Source: an uncultured Eubacteriales bacterium
Lineage (GTDB): Bacteria > Bacillota > Clostridia > Christensenellales > Aristaeellaceae
Reading direction: 5' to 3'
Length of the DNA: 32,166 bases
Assembly: GCA_902777335.1 (NCBI GenBank)
Contig: CACYTF010000009.1
Location: forward strand, 81,002-113,167
Below are positions 6,761 to 14,945 of the stretch, in pieces. Each line of letters starts with the position of its first letter. The first letter of the stretch is position 1. The notes beneath the pieces are model-generated. The model worked only from the letters and a program-made list of their open reading frames with translations, ran no database searches and had not been told where the DNA came from. The translations under genes were made by a program, and so were the position numbers.

Positions 6761-9107
6761 AGCACCCGTCGCACATGCTGTAGGGCCAGTTCCAGGGGAG
6801 GGGCGCGCCGCAGACGCGGCAGGCGCGCTGCTGGAGCTTTTGGGTGGAGAGGATATGGATGATGCCCTCGGAGATCACGGACTTGCGCCGCTGGATCTCC
6901 TCCAGGACCGCGTCCGGCTGCTCCAGAAACAGCCGGGCGTAGTTGTAGTACAGGTCGCAGCGGCGATAGTCGGCCTCCAGGCCGTCCAGCATCTGTATGA
7001 CGCAGCTGTCCGGGTCCAGAAGCGTTGGGACCTCCGGCAGCACGTCGATGTGTTCATGGTTGCACTCCGCGTGGTACATGGCCCGCCAGCGCGCCAGCAG
7101 GTCCGGGTCGGTCTCGTCGAAGGGGATGCAAATGAACCGGTACAGCAGCCGCTTGTCGGTGTTCTTCGTCTCCAGCATCGCGGCCAGCGCGGCCATGCGC
7201 ACGGCGGAGGCCTTCGAGAAGCATCCCTTGTCCTTCATGGCCAGCCACTGGTTGATGATCTGCGTCAGCGGCAGCGGCAGGCCCAGCAGCGATTCCGGAA
7301 ACGCTATGACCGCCTCCGTCAGCGGGTACAGCGGCTTGTTCAGCGCCTGGGCCACCATGCCCTTGAAGCCGAAGGCGTTCACGTAGCCCACGTCGTACAG
7401 CCCATAGCGCCCGGCCCGGCCCGCGATCTGCTTGATCTCGGCGTCGGTCAGCGGGCGGGTAATGTCCCCGTCGTACTTCTCCGATTCCAGAAACACCACC
7501 CGCTCGATGGGCAGGTTCATGCCCATGGCGATGGCGTCGGTGGACACGGCCACGTCGGTGTCGCCCTCCAGAAAGCGGCTCGCCTGGTCCCGCCGCACGT
7601 CCGGCGGCAGCGCGCCGTAGATCAGCGACACCCGAAAGCCCTTGCGCTTCAGCTCGGCGGCCACCGCGTGCACCCGGGCCTTGGAGAACACGATCAGCGC
7701 GTCGCCGCGGCGCACCGAGGCGGGGAACTGAAAGCCCTCCTTCTCGGCCACCAGCGGCGTCATGCGCCTGTGGCGCACGATTTCCAGTTCGTCCCCGCAC
7801 TCCTGTATGATGCGCGTCAGCAGGCCCTCGGCGTCCGGCGACGCGCAGGCGTGGATCTCGTCCGCGCACAGGCCCAGTATCGCCGCGGTCCACGCGCCGC
7901 CCCGGTCCCGGTCGGCGATCATCTGGCACTCGTCGATCACCGCCACGTCGTAGTGGGTCTTCAGGTCCGCCATCTCCACCGTCGACGACTGCACCCGGCT
8001 GCCGGGCACGCGGATCTGCTCCTCGCCGGTCACCAGCGAGCAGGGCACGTCGTCCATGTTCAGCGTCTCGAACTGCTCCGCCGCCAGCAGCCGCAGCGGG
8101 CCCAAATAGATGCCGTTGCGCGCGCCGCGCAGCCGCTCGACGCCCTCGTAGGTCTTGCCGGAATTGGTGGGGCCCAGGTGCAGTATGAATTTTCGGCGCA
8201 GCTGCCGCGCCAGCGGGTACAGGTCGCGGTAGTGCTCGGGGACGGCGTCCAGCAGCGCCGCGCGCAGATTCTTCTCCAGGGCGCTCACCGCGTCCGCCTG
8301 CTTCTGCAGCTGTCTGAGGCCACCGTTCTGCGTAAGCAGCCGCCGCACGCGCTTGGCCGGAAAGCGGCCGCGCACGCTGTCGCACAGGCTGCCCTTTGCC
8401 TTGCGCAGCAACCGGTTCACCCGCTGGGATACCGCCTCCCCGTCCTTCGCGCGCACATTGCCGCAGGCCGCCAGCTCCGGGCACTCCCGGTACAGCGCCG
8501 AGCGCAGCGCGCCGCTTAAGGACCTGGGGTGAAAGGCCCGCTCCACCGCGCCGTCCGGCACGCCCTTTGAAAAGGTGGTTTGCGTCAGCCGGTCCACCAC
8601 CCGCCCCGGCCCGTCCGGCACGGCGCGGGTCAGGTCGCCCCTGCGCAGGTAGCGCTCCACCTTCTGTTCCGCCTCGTCCGCCAGGCGCTTCGCCGCGGCG
8701 TCCAGCACGCACTTTGGCACCGGCCCCTCCAGCAGCTTCAGCGCGGCCTGTGCCTTTTTCATCGGCACCCGGCTGCGCTCGACGCTGCGCATAAGGTCCA
8801 GGTCGATCTTTTCGCCCTGCTCCAGCGCCTCCGAGATCAGCGGTTCGAGCCGCTCGAACTCGGCCCGGTGGTAATCCATGGCCAGCTCGCCCTTCAGAAG
8901 CGCCTGATAGCATTCGTCCGCGCGGCGCACGTGGTACAGCGTGTTGGCGAAGGCCTTGCCCGCAAGGTATGCCTCCGCCTCCTCCGGCTTCATGCCGGAG
9001 AGTATCGCCCGCGCCTTGCCCAGGGCGCGCTGATACAGGGCGTCCTCCCGCTCGGGGAGTATCGCCCGGATGTACGCCTGAAGCGCCGCGGCCCTGTCCA
9101 CGTTCAT
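6723..9107 (-). CDS. SUV3-like ATP-dependent RNA helicase with C-terminal zinc ribbon
   Basis: 794 aa. The helicase core is of the SUV3/SUPV3L1 type: Walker A GPTNSGKT (312-319) continuing into a YLGPLRLLAAE segment, motif II DECQ (392-395) followed by RGGAWTAAILG, and motif VI QIAGRAGR (560-567). About 300 residues precede the core; the region beyond it resembles the SUV3 C-terminal domain and ends in Cys763-x2-Cys766...Cys779-x2-Cys782, a likely zinc ribbon. Family members unwind RNA, and the mitochondrial form works with an RNA-degrading partner; the bacterial role is not established. The gene stands alone, between a glycosyltransferase (38-bp convergent overlap) and the divergent aro operon, with its own promoter. 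Confidence 0.88.
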   Translation of the reverse strand: MNVDRAAALQAYIRAILPEREDALYQRALGKARAILSGMKPEEAEAYLAGKAFANTLYHVRRADECYQALLKGELAMDYHRAEFERLEPLISEALEQGEKIDLDLMRSVERSRVPMKKAQAALKLLEGPVPKCVLDAAAKRLADEAEQKVERYLRRGDLTRAVPDGPGRVVDRLTQTTFSKGVPDGAVERAFHPRSLSGALRSALYRECPELAACGNVRAKDGEAVSQRVNRLLRKAKGSLCDSVRGRFPAKRVRRLLTQNGGLRQLQKQADAVSALEKNLRAALLDAVPEHYRDLYPLARQLRRKFILHLGPTNSGKTYEGVERLRGARNGIYLGPLRLLAAEQFETLNMDDVPCSLVTGEEQIRVPGSRVQSSTVEMADLKTHYDVAVIDECQMIADRDRGGAWTAAILGLCADEIHACASPDAEGLLTRIIQECGDELEIVRHRRMTPLVAEKEGFQFPASVRRGDALIVFSKARVHAVAAELKRKGFRVSLIYGALPPDVRRDQASRFLEGDTDVAVSTDAIAMGMNLPIERVVFLESEKYDGDITRPLTDAEIKQIAGRAGRYGLYDVGYVNAFGFKGMVAQALNKPLYPLTEAVIAFPESLLGLPLPLTQIINQWLAMKDKGCFSKASAVRMAALAAMLETKNTDKRLLYRFICIPFDETDPDLLARWRAMYHAECNHEHIDVLPEVPTLLDPDSCVIQMLDGLEADYRRCDLYYNYARLFLEQPDAVLEEIQRRKSVISEGIIHILSTQKLQQRACRVCGAPLPWNWPYSMCDGCFRRQKVSHRRRH

Positions 9108-9130
9108 CGCCTCGCCTTCTCTGACTGTCT

Positions 9131-9159
9131 ATGATACCAGAAAACCGGCCGACGATCAA
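9131..9159 (-). promoter_or_regulatory. Promoter of the SUV3-like helicase gene
   Basis: On the minus strand: TTGATC (9159-9154), 17-nt spacer, TATCAT (9136-9131), about 24 bp before the ATG at 9107. It is back to back with the aro operon promoter. Confidence 0.6.
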
Positions 9160-9206
9160 GCGCCAAAAGCCGGGCGCGCGCTTGCGTTAAGAATTGACAA
9201 CCCCCA

Positions 9207-9235
9207 TTGACAAATCGCCGGCGGGGCCCTATAAT
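9207..9235 (+). promoter_or_regulatory. Consensus promoter of the aromatic amino acid operon
   Basis: TTGACA (9207-9212), exactly 17 nt, TATAAT (9230-9235): a perfect sigma-A-type promoter. A second TTGACA lies at 9194-9199 without a matching -10. The start would be near 9242, giving a leader of about 195 nt before aroF. Such an unregulated-looking promoter fits control by attenuation. Confidence 0.92.
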
Positions 9236-9273
9236 TTAGCCAATTAAAGCACTGACAGGGAGGACACGCCAAA

Positions 9274-9327
9274 GTGAATCGCAACGCGTACAGCTATTAC
9301 TATTACTTTATCGGCACCGGCAGATAA
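9274..9327 (+). CDS. Tyrosine-rich leader peptide of the aro operon
   Basis: A 17-codon frame starting GTG encodes [17 protein letters not shown] and ends with TAA. Five of its residues are Tyr and one is Phe, with four Tyr codons and the Phe codon consecutive (9295-9309). A GGGAGG lies upstream (9258-9263) with a 10-nt gap. It sits between a consensus promoter and an intrinsic terminator ahead of aroF. Its role is inferred to be that of a sensor: a ribosome stalls on the Tyr/Phe codons when charged tRNA is scarce. It is too short to be found by ordinary gene calling. Confidence 0.88.
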   Translation: MNRNAYSYYYYFIGTGR

Positions 9328-9409
9328 AGAGCTTTGCTGTACACCTGATTCAAGCGTCCCTTGTAAACGGCCTTGCAGTAAAACTCACTGCGGGGCCGCT
9401 TATTTTTCC
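9288..9409 (+). promoter_or_regulatory. Tyr/Phe attenuator with mutually exclusive hairpins
   Basis: Four segments can be read off. 1:2 pairs GTACAGC (9288-9294, at the first Tyr codon) with GCTGTAC (9336-9342), with an inner stem CTTTATC/GATAAAG (9306-9312 / 9323-9329). 2:3 is the antiterminator: 9329-9341 pairs with 9374-9386, 12 pairs and one mismatch. 3:4 is the terminator (9368-9398). A ribosome stalled on the Tyr codons would cover segment 1 and free segment 2 for the antiterminator; one reaching the stop codon would cover segment 2 and allow termination. This is the classic trp/phe attenuation logic; the pairings are seen, the mechanism is inferred. Confidence 0.85.
9368..9409 (+). terminator. 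Attenuator terminator before aroF
   Basis: A 12-bp stem (9368-9379 with 9387-9398, two G-U pairs) and a 7-nt loop are followed by CTTATTTTTCC. An overlapping GCGGGGC/GCCCCGC pair (9390-9396 / 9410-9416) lies next to the aroF ribosome binding site and may be an additional fold. Confidence 0.85.
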
Positions 9410-9436
9410 GCCCCGCCCCTGAAAGGAGACATCGAC

Positions 9437-10444
9437 ATGATCATACTGCTGAAGGACAAGGTCAACGAAAACCAGGTGAAGAACCTGACCAACTGGCTGG
9501 AGGGCATCGGCTTTGAGCTGCACATCTCCAAGGGCCAGCACCAGACCATCATCGGCCTGATCGGCGACACCAGCCGCGTGGATATGGACCTGATCGGTTC
9601 TCTGGAGATCGTCGAGAGCGTCAAGCGCATCCAGGAGCCCTTCAAGAGCGCCAACCGCAAGTTCCACGAGGACGATTCCGTCATCGACTGCGGCGGCGGG
9701 GTACAGATCGGCGGCGGGCACTTCCAGATCATCGCCGGGCCCTGCAGCGTGGAAAACCGCGAGCAGATCATCGAAGTGGCCCGGGCGGTGAAGGCCAGCG
9801 GCGCGGGCATGCTGCGGGGCGGCGCGTTCAAGCCCCGCACCTCGCCCTACGCCTTCCAGGGCCTGCACGAAAAGGGGCTGGAGCTGCTCAGCGAGGCCAA
9901 GCGGGCCACCGGGCTGCCCATCGTCACCGAGATCATGGAGGCGGCGCACCTGCCGATGTTCGAGGACGTGGACGTGATCCAGGTGGGCGCGCGGAACATG
10001 CAGAACTTCGAGCTTCTGAAGGAGCTGGGTCAGACCCGCAAGACCATCCTCCTGAAGCGGGGCCTGGCGAACACGCTGGAGGAGCTTTTGATGAGCGCCG
10101 AGTACATCATGGCCGGCGGCAACAACAACGTGATACTGTGCGAGCGGGGCATTCGCACGTTTGAGACCTACACCCGCAACACGCTGGACCTGTCCGCCGT
10201 GCCGGTGCTGCGGCGGCTGACCCACCTGCCCGTGGTGGTGGACCCCAGCCACGGCACCGGCCACGCCTACCTGGTGAAGAGCATGGCCATGGCGGCCACC
10301 GTGGCCGGGGCGGACGGCCTGATCATCGAGGTGCACAACGACCCGCCCCACGCGCTGTGCGACGGCAAGCAGTCGCTGACCCCGGAGCAGTTCGACGATC
10401 TGGCGCGGGACGTGCGGAATGTGCTGCCGTTTGCTGTGAGATAA
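9437..10444 (+). CDS. aroF: 3-deoxy-7-phosphoheptulonate (DAHP) synthase, type I beta
   Basis: 335 aa. It condenses phosphoenolpyruvate with erythrose 4-phosphate, the first shikimate step. Residues 1 to about 70 form the ferredoxin-like regulatory domain known from Thermotoga-type enzymes, which mediates Tyr/Phe feedback inhibition. The barrel follows: AGPCSVE with metal-binding Cys103, [31 protein letters not shown], and [17 protein letters not shown]. Start is ATG at 9437, 8 nt after GGAG. As first gene behind the Tyr-codon attenuator, it is controlled at both the transcript and, by family, the enzyme level. Confidence 0.96.
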   Translation: MIILLKDKVNENQVKNLTNWLEGIGFELHISKGQHQTIIGLIGDTSRVDMDLIGSLEIVESVKRIQEPFKSANRKFHEDDSVIDCGGGVQIGGGHFQIIAGPCSVENREQIIEVARAVKASGAGMLRGGAFKPRTSPYAFQGLHEKGLELLSEAKRATGLPIVTEIMEAAHLPMFEDVDVIQVGARNMQNFELLKELGQTRKTILLKRGLANTLEELLMSAEYIMAGGNNNVILCERGIRTFETYTRNTLDLSAVPVLRRLTHLPVVVDPSHGTGHAYLVKSMAMAATVAGADGLIIEVHNDPPHALCDGKQSLTPEQFDDLARDVRNVLPFAVR

Positions 10445-10464
10445 GGGTACAGGGAGGTACAGTT

Positions 10465-11295
10465 ATGAAAATCGGGATCATTGGGTTGGGGTTGATCGGC
10501 GGGTCGATGGCCATGAGCATCCGGCGGCACACCGGGCACACGGTTTTTGGATATGACATCGACCGGCAGGTGGTGCTGCGGGCCAGGGCCGTGGAGGCCA
10601 TCCACGACGAGCTGACGGAGGACATGCTGCCCGGCTGCGACGTGGTGCTGGTGTGCCTGTTCCCCCAGCTGTGCGCCGACTGGATCGCGTCCCACGCGGA
10701 CGCCTTCGGCGACGGCGCGCTGGTGATCGACTGCGCCGGCGTGAAGCGCCACGTGATGAAGCAGGTGGCGCCGCTGGCCGCGGAGCGCCATTGGACCTAC
10801 ATCGGCGGCCACCCGATGGCGGGCCGCGAGTTCTCCGGCTTCACCGCCGCCCGGGCGGACCTGTTTGAGAACGCGTCGATGATCCTCTGCCCCCCGCCCG
10901 AGGCCCCCATCGAGGCCCGGGAGGCCGCCAAGGCCTTCTTCCTGGAGGCGGGCTTCAAGTCGGTGCGCTTCAGCACCCCCGAGGCCCACGACCAGATGAT
11001 CGCCTACACCAGCCAGCTGGCCCACGTGGTTTCCGGCGCGTATGTGAAGAACCCGCTGGCCCGGGACCATAAGGGCTTTTCGGCGGGCAGCTTCCTGGAC
11101 ATGACCCGCGTGGCCCGCATGAACGAGGTCATGTGGACCGAGCTGTTCCTGGAAAACGACGACCTGCTGCTGCCCGCCCTGGACGACCTGATCCTGCGGC
11201 TTCAGCAGTACCGCGACGCCCTGGCCACGGGCAGCCCGGAAAAGCTGATGCCGGTGCTGCGGGAAGGCAGGGTGTGCAAGGAGGCGCTGGATTAG
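10465..11295 (+). CDS. tyrA: Prephenate dehydrogenase
   Basis: 276 aa. It oxidatively decarboxylates prephenate to 4-hydroxyphenylpyruvate, the tyrosine branch. N-terminal nucleotide-binding domain with GLGLIGGS (7-14), then GGHPMAGREFSG and the all-helical domain containing TSQLAHVVSG. No fused ACT or chorismate mutase domain is present; chorismate mutase is on pheA. The ATG at 10465 follows AGGGAGGT; a longer frame back to 10357 overlaps aroF and is rejected. Specificity for prephenate rather than arogenate is assumed from the family. Confidence 0.95.
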   Translation: MKIGIIGLGLIGGSMAMSIRRHTGHTVFGYDIDRQVVLRARAVEAIHDELTEDMLPGCDVVLVCLFPQLCADWIASHADAFGDGALVIDCAGVKRHVMKQVAPLAAERHWTYIGGHPMAGREFSGFTAARADLFENASMILCPPPEAPIEAREAAKAFFLEAGFKSVRFSTPEAHDQMIAYTSQLAHVVSGAYVKNPLARDHKGFSAGSFLDMTRVARMNEVMWTELFLENDDLLLPALDDLILRLQQYRDALATGSPEKLMPVLREGRVCKEALD

Positions 11296-11304
11296 TTCGT
11301 ATAA

Positions 11305-11582
11305 GTGAGGAGTTAGGAGTGAGGAGTGAGGAGCATAAGTGTGCCGCCGTTCGCCTGAGAGGGAACAGGGTACAGGGAACAGGGTACAGGAATAGCCTCT
11401 GAACCACCGCGCATGTCATTGCGAGGAGCGGGCGACGCAGGAACCCGCGACGTGGCAATCCGGCCCCCCTGTTTTGGTACCCAAAACGAGTCAGAAGAAC
11501 CGTCCCCATGACTCACGTTCCCCTGAATCAAACAAATCCCGTCAGGGATTTGCACCAGAACTCCTCACTCCTAACTCCTCAC
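11305..11582. repeat. Composite repeat element inside the aro operon
   Basis: It fills most of the 318-bp tyrA-aroB gap. A perfect 22-bp inverted repeat made of heptamers bounds it (11305-11326 and 11561-11582). Inside are a second array GGGAACA/GGGTACA (11361-11390), the TGTCATTGCGAG...CGTGGCAATCCG repeat (11414-11462), a GTTTTGG/CCAAAAC hairpin, a GAACCGTCCCC module, and a CAAATCCC/GGGATTTG hairpin (11533-11552). The first heptamers begin 10 nt after the tyrA stop. No transposase and no convincing internal promoter are seen; whether transcription passes through is open. Confidence 0.8.
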
Positions 11583-11613
11583 TGCCCTCAACGCTCTCCC
11601 AAAGGAGGTCACT

Positions 11614-12678
11614 ATGCGCACCATTCACATCACCGCTTCCACGAATTACGATGTTCTGATCGGCACCGGCCTGATCGACAAATCCGGCGAGCTGACCGCG
11701 AAGGTCGTCAAGCCCTGCCGGTGCATGATCGTCGCCGACGACACGGTGGACGAGCTGTACGGCGACCGGGTGCAGATCAGCTTCAGCTACGCCGGCTTCG
11801 ACGCGCGGCGCTTCGCCTTCCCCGCCGGGGAGGCCAGCAAGAACCTGGACACGCTGGGCGACATACTCACCGCCATGGGCGAGGCGGGGCTCTCCCGCAG
11901 CGACCTGGTGGTGGCGCTGGGCGGCGGCGTGACCGGCGACATGGCGGGCTTCGCCGCGGCGATCTACGCCCGGGGCATACGTTTTGTGCAGGTCCCCACC
12001 ACGCTGCTGGCCGCGGTGGATTCCTCGGTGGGCGGCAAGACCGCCGTGGACATGCCCTTCGGCAAGAACATGGTGGGCGCGTTCCACCAGCCCAGCCTGG
12101 TGGTCACCGACACCGACGTGCTGCGGGACCTGCCCGCGGAGCAGCTGTCCAACGGCGCGGCGGAGGCCGTCAAGTGTGGCGTGCTCAACGACCCGGAGCT
12201 GTTCGCGCTGCTGGAGACGGGCGACTGGCAGGGGCGCGTCGACGAGGTGGTGGCCCGCTGCGTGACCTACAAGCGGGACGTGGTGGCCCGGGACGAGTTC
12301 GACACCGGCGAGCGGGCCCTTTTGAACCTGGGGCACACCTTCGGCCACGCCATCGAGGTCTGTTCAAACCTCACCGTGCTCCACGGCCAGGCCGTGGGCG
12401 CCGGCACGCTGATGGCCGCCGCCTACGCCGGGTGTCCCGAGGCCATGCTGCGCCGCGTCTCGGACTGCCTGAAGGCCAACGGCCTGCCCACCCGCTTCCC
12501 CTACCCCGCCCCGGCGCTGGCCCGGGCGGCGCTCAGCGACAAGAAGCGCGCGGGCGGGGTGATCACGCTGGTGCTGCCCCTTGAGATCGGCCGGTGCGAG
12601 CTTCAAAAGCTGCCCGTCGATCAATTGCCCGCCTGCTTTGAGAAGGCGCTGAACGTACTGGAGGCGCTGGACCTATGA
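11614..12678 (+). CDS. aroB: 3-dehydroquinate synthase
   Basis: 354 aa. It converts DAHP to 3-dehydroquinate using NAD and a divalent metal. Motifs in order: PAGEASKNL, LGGGVTGDMAGFAA, PTTLLAAVDSSVGGKTAVD, the metal-binding Glu in NGAAEAVKCG, NLGHTFGHAIE and LHGQAVGAG with the metal-binding His residues. A strong AAGGAGG precedes the ATG at 11614. It follows the repeat element and overlaps aroA by 4 bp (ATGA). Confidence 0.97.
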   Translation: MRTIHITASTNYDVLIGTGLIDKSGELTAKVVKPCRCMIVADDTVDELYGDRVQISFSYAGFDARRFAFPAGEASKNLDTLGDILTAMGEAGLSRSDLVVALGGGVTGDMAGFAAAIYARGIRFVQVPTTLLAAVDSSVGGKTAVDMPFGKNMVGAFHQPSLVVTDTDVLRDLPAEQLSNGAAEAVKCGVLNDPELFALLETGDWQGRVDEVVARCVTYKRDVVARDEFDTGERALLNLGHTFGHAIEVCSNLTVLHGQAVGAGTLMAAAYAGCPEAMLRRVSDCLKANGLPTRFPYPAPALARAALSDKKRAGGVITLVLPLEIGRCELQKLPVDQLPACFEKALNVLEALDL

Positions 12679-13892
12679 ACGTGGTCGTCTCGCCGTCGAA
12701 GCTGGCCGGGCGCGTGCGGGTGCCCGCGTCCAAGTCCGCCGCCCACCGGGCGCTGATCTGCGCCGCGCTGGCGGACGCGCCCACGCGCATCGGCATCCGT
12801 GCGCTGAACCGGGACATCGAGGCCACCGCGGCCTGCCTGCGGGCGCTGGGCGCGGGCGTCGAGGCCGCGCCGGAGGGCCTGGCCGTCTCCCCCATTCAGG
12901 CGCTGCCCGGGCAGGCGGCGCTGGACTGCGGCGAGAGCGGCTCCACGCTGCGCTTTCTGATCCCGGTGGCGGCGGCGCTGGGGGTACCGGCCCGCTTCAC
13001 CGGGCGCGGCAGGCTGCCCGAGCGCCCCAACGCGCTGCTGACAGACGCCCTGCGCGCACACGGCGCGGCCGTCGACGCGGACCTGTTGCCGATGAACGTC
13101 CGCGGCCCCGTGCGCGGCGGGCGGTGGGCGCTGCCGGGCAACGTGTCCAGCCAGTACGTGACCGGCCTGCTGTTCGCGCTGCCGCTGCTCACCGAGGACA
13201 GCGAAATCGCGCTGACCACGCGGCTGGAGTCGTCGGCCTACGTGGACATGACGCTCGGGGCCCTCGCCCGCTTCGGCATAGGCGTGGACGCCGTTGACGG
13301 CGGCTGGCGCGTGCCGGGCCGCCAGCGCTACCGCTCCCCCGGCGCGCTTGACATCGAGGGCGACTGGTCGGCGGCGGCCTTCTGGCTGGTGGCCAACGCC
13401 ATGGGCGCGCACGTCGACATCGAGGGCCTGCGGGACGACACCGCCCAGGGCGACCGGGCGGCGCTTGACCTGATGGGGCGGGACGTCATCGACGCCTCGA
13501 ACGTGCCGGACCTGGTGCCCGCCCTGGCCGTGGCGGCGGCGGCGCGGCCCGGGCGCACGGTCATCACCGGCGCGGCGCGGCTGCGGCTGAAGGAGAGCGA
13601 CCGGCTGGAAACCGTGGCGGCCCTGCTCCGGGCGCTGGGCCACGGGGTGGCGGTGACGCCGGACGGCCTGGTGATCGAGGGCGGCGCGCCCGCGCCCTGT
13701 GCGGAGAACATCCGCACGGTGGACGGCGCGAACGACCACCGCGTCGTGATGGCCGCCGCCGTGGCCGCGGCCTTCGCGGACGGGCCCGTGCGCGTCACGG
13801 GCGCGGAGGCGGTGGAAAAATCGTACCCGGACTTCTTCCGGGATTTTGAGGCGTTGGGAGGTCGGCTGCATGTCGAACGCGCTGGGGAATAA
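12675..13892 (+). CDS. aroA: 3-phosphoshikimate 1-carboxyvinyltransferase (EPSP synthase)
   Basis: 405 aa. It transfers enolpyruvyl from PEP to shikimate 3-phosphate. Visible: VPASKSAAHRALI near the N-terminus, CGESGSTLRFLIPVAA (a Firmicute-style variant of the PEP-site loop), GRLPERPN, SSQYVTGLLFALPLL, and LKESDRLE. The ATG overlaps the aroB stop as ATGA, indicating translational coupling. Its 3' end overlaps aroC by 23 bp. Length is slightly short of the usual 420-430 aa, without a missing core motif. Confidence 0.96.
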   Translation: MNVVVSPSKLAGRVRVPASKSAAHRALICAALADAPTRIGIRALNRDIEATAACLRALGAGVEAAPEGLAVSPIQALPGQAALDCGESGSTLRFLIPVAAALGVPARFTGRGRLPERPNALLTDALRAHGAAVDADLLPMNVRGPVRGGRWALPGNVSSQYVTGLLFALPLLTEDSEIALTTRLESSAYVDMTLGALARFGIGVDAVDGGWRVPGRQRYRSPGALDIEGDWSAAAFWLVANAMGAHVDIEGLRDDTAQGDRAALDLMGRDVIDASNVPDLVPALAVAAAARPGRTVITGAARLRLKESDRLETVAALLRALGHGVAVTPDGLVIEGGAPAPCAENIRTVDGANDHRVVMAAAVAAAFADGPVRVTGAEAVEKSYPDFFRDFEALGGRLHVERAGE

Positions 13893-14943
13893 ATACCGGG
13901 TCCAGATATTCGGGCAGAGCCACTCGCCGATGATCGGCGCGGTGATCGAGGGCGTGCCCGCCGGCGTCGTGCCGGACATGGACTTCATATCGGCCTTCAT
14001 GGCCCGCCGCGCGCCGGGCGGCGACGCGCTGTCCACCGCCCGCAGGGAGGCGGACAGCCCGCAAATCGTGTCCGGGCTCAACGAGCGGGGCGAGACCTGC
14101 GGCGCGCCGCTGTGCGCGCTCATCGCCAACACCGACGCCCGCAGCCGCGACTACGACGCCCTGCGGGACGTGCCCCGGCCAGGCCATGCCGACTACGCGG
14201 CCTTCGTGAAGTTCGGCGGGCACAACGACATCCGGGGCGGCGGGCAGTTCTCCGGCCGCCTGACCGCGCCGCTGTGCTTCGCCGGGGCGCTGGCCATGCA
14301 GCTGCTCCAAACGCGCGGCGTGCGCGTAAAAGCCCGGGTGCAGGCCATCGCCGGCATACGGGATATTGACGTGGACCTGGCCGCGCCGCCGCTGGACGCC
14401 ATCGCGGCGGAAGGCCTGCCCACCATAAGCCCCGACGCCGCGCGGCGGATGGCCGAGGCGATCCTCGCGGCCAAGTCGGCCGGCGATTCGGTGGGCGGCG
14501 TGGTGGAGTGCTTCGCCACGGGCCTGCCCGCGGGGCTGGGCGAGCCGATGTTTGACGGCGTGGAAAACCGGGTGGCCCGGGCGCTGTTCGGCATCCCCGC
14601 CGTGCGGGGCGTGGAGTTCGGGCTGGGCTTTGCCGCCGCCGAACTGCGGGGCAGCGCGCACAACGACGCCTTCCGCGTGTCCGAGGGCCGGGTGGTCACC
14701 GAAACCAACCGCTGCGGCGGCGTCCTCGGCGGCATCACCACGGGCATGCCGCTAATTGTGCGGGCCGCCTTCAAGCCCACGCCGTCCATCGCGCTTCCGC
14801 AGGCCTCCGTGTCGCTGAAGCGCAAGCAGGACGCGCCGCTGACCGTGCAGGGCCGCCACGACCCCTGCGTGGTGCCGCGGGCCGTGCCCTGCGTGGAAGC
14901 CGCCGTGGCCTGCGTACTTTTCGACCTGATGCTGGAGGGATGA
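13870..14943 (+). CDS. aroC: Chorismate synthase
   Basis: 357 aa. It makes chorismate from EPSP with reduced FMN. Signatures: FGQSHSPMIGAVIEGVPAG at the N-terminus, ARRAPGG, PRPGHADYAAFVKFGGHNDIRGGGQFSGRLTAP, VENRVARALFGIPAVRGVEFG and ETNRCGGVLGGITTGMPL. I chose the ATG at 13870 because GGGAGGT lies 7 nt before it; the in-frame start at 13846 would deepen the overlap with aroA and lacks such a site. The final codons overlap the next gene region (TGA at 14941-14943). Confidence 0.96.
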   Translation: MSNALGNKYRVQIFGQSHSPMIGAVIEGVPAGVVPDMDFISAFMARRAPGGDALSTARREADSPQIVSGLNERGETCGAPLCALIANTDARSRDYDALRDVPRPGHADYAAFVKFGGHNDIRGGGQFSGRLTAPLCFAGALAMQLLQTRGVRVKARVQAIAGIRDIDVDLAAPPLDAIAAEGLPTISPDAARRMAEAILAAKSAGDSVGGVVECFATGLPAGLGEPMFDGVENRVARALFGIPAVRGVEFGLGFAAAELRGSAHNDAFRVSEGRVVTETNRCGGVLGGITTGMPLIVRAAFKPTPSIALPQASVSLKRKQDAPLTVQGRHDPCVVPRAVPCVEAAVACVLFDLMLEG

Positions 14944-14945
14944 GC

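Noticed and set aside
6720..8519. 599-codon open frame opposite the SUV3-like helicase
   Set aside because: Antisense shadow with His/Gln/Arg-rich composition and no recognisable domain; the helicase frame is complete and well conserved.
9236..9436. T-box riboswitch before aroF
   Set aside because: I see no T-box AGGGUGGNACCGCG-like sequence or specifier stem-loop; the leader peptide and its hairpins account for the region.
11305..11582. CRISPR-like array
   Set aside because: Heptamer units are contiguous without spacers, and the other modules are single copies; no cas genes are in the window.
11313..11659. Several 60-126 codon open frames in the tyrA-aroB gap
   Set aside because: Their translations are repeats of the heptamer and TGTCATTGCGAG modules (for example NSSLLTPHS), a common spurious prediction in such genomes.
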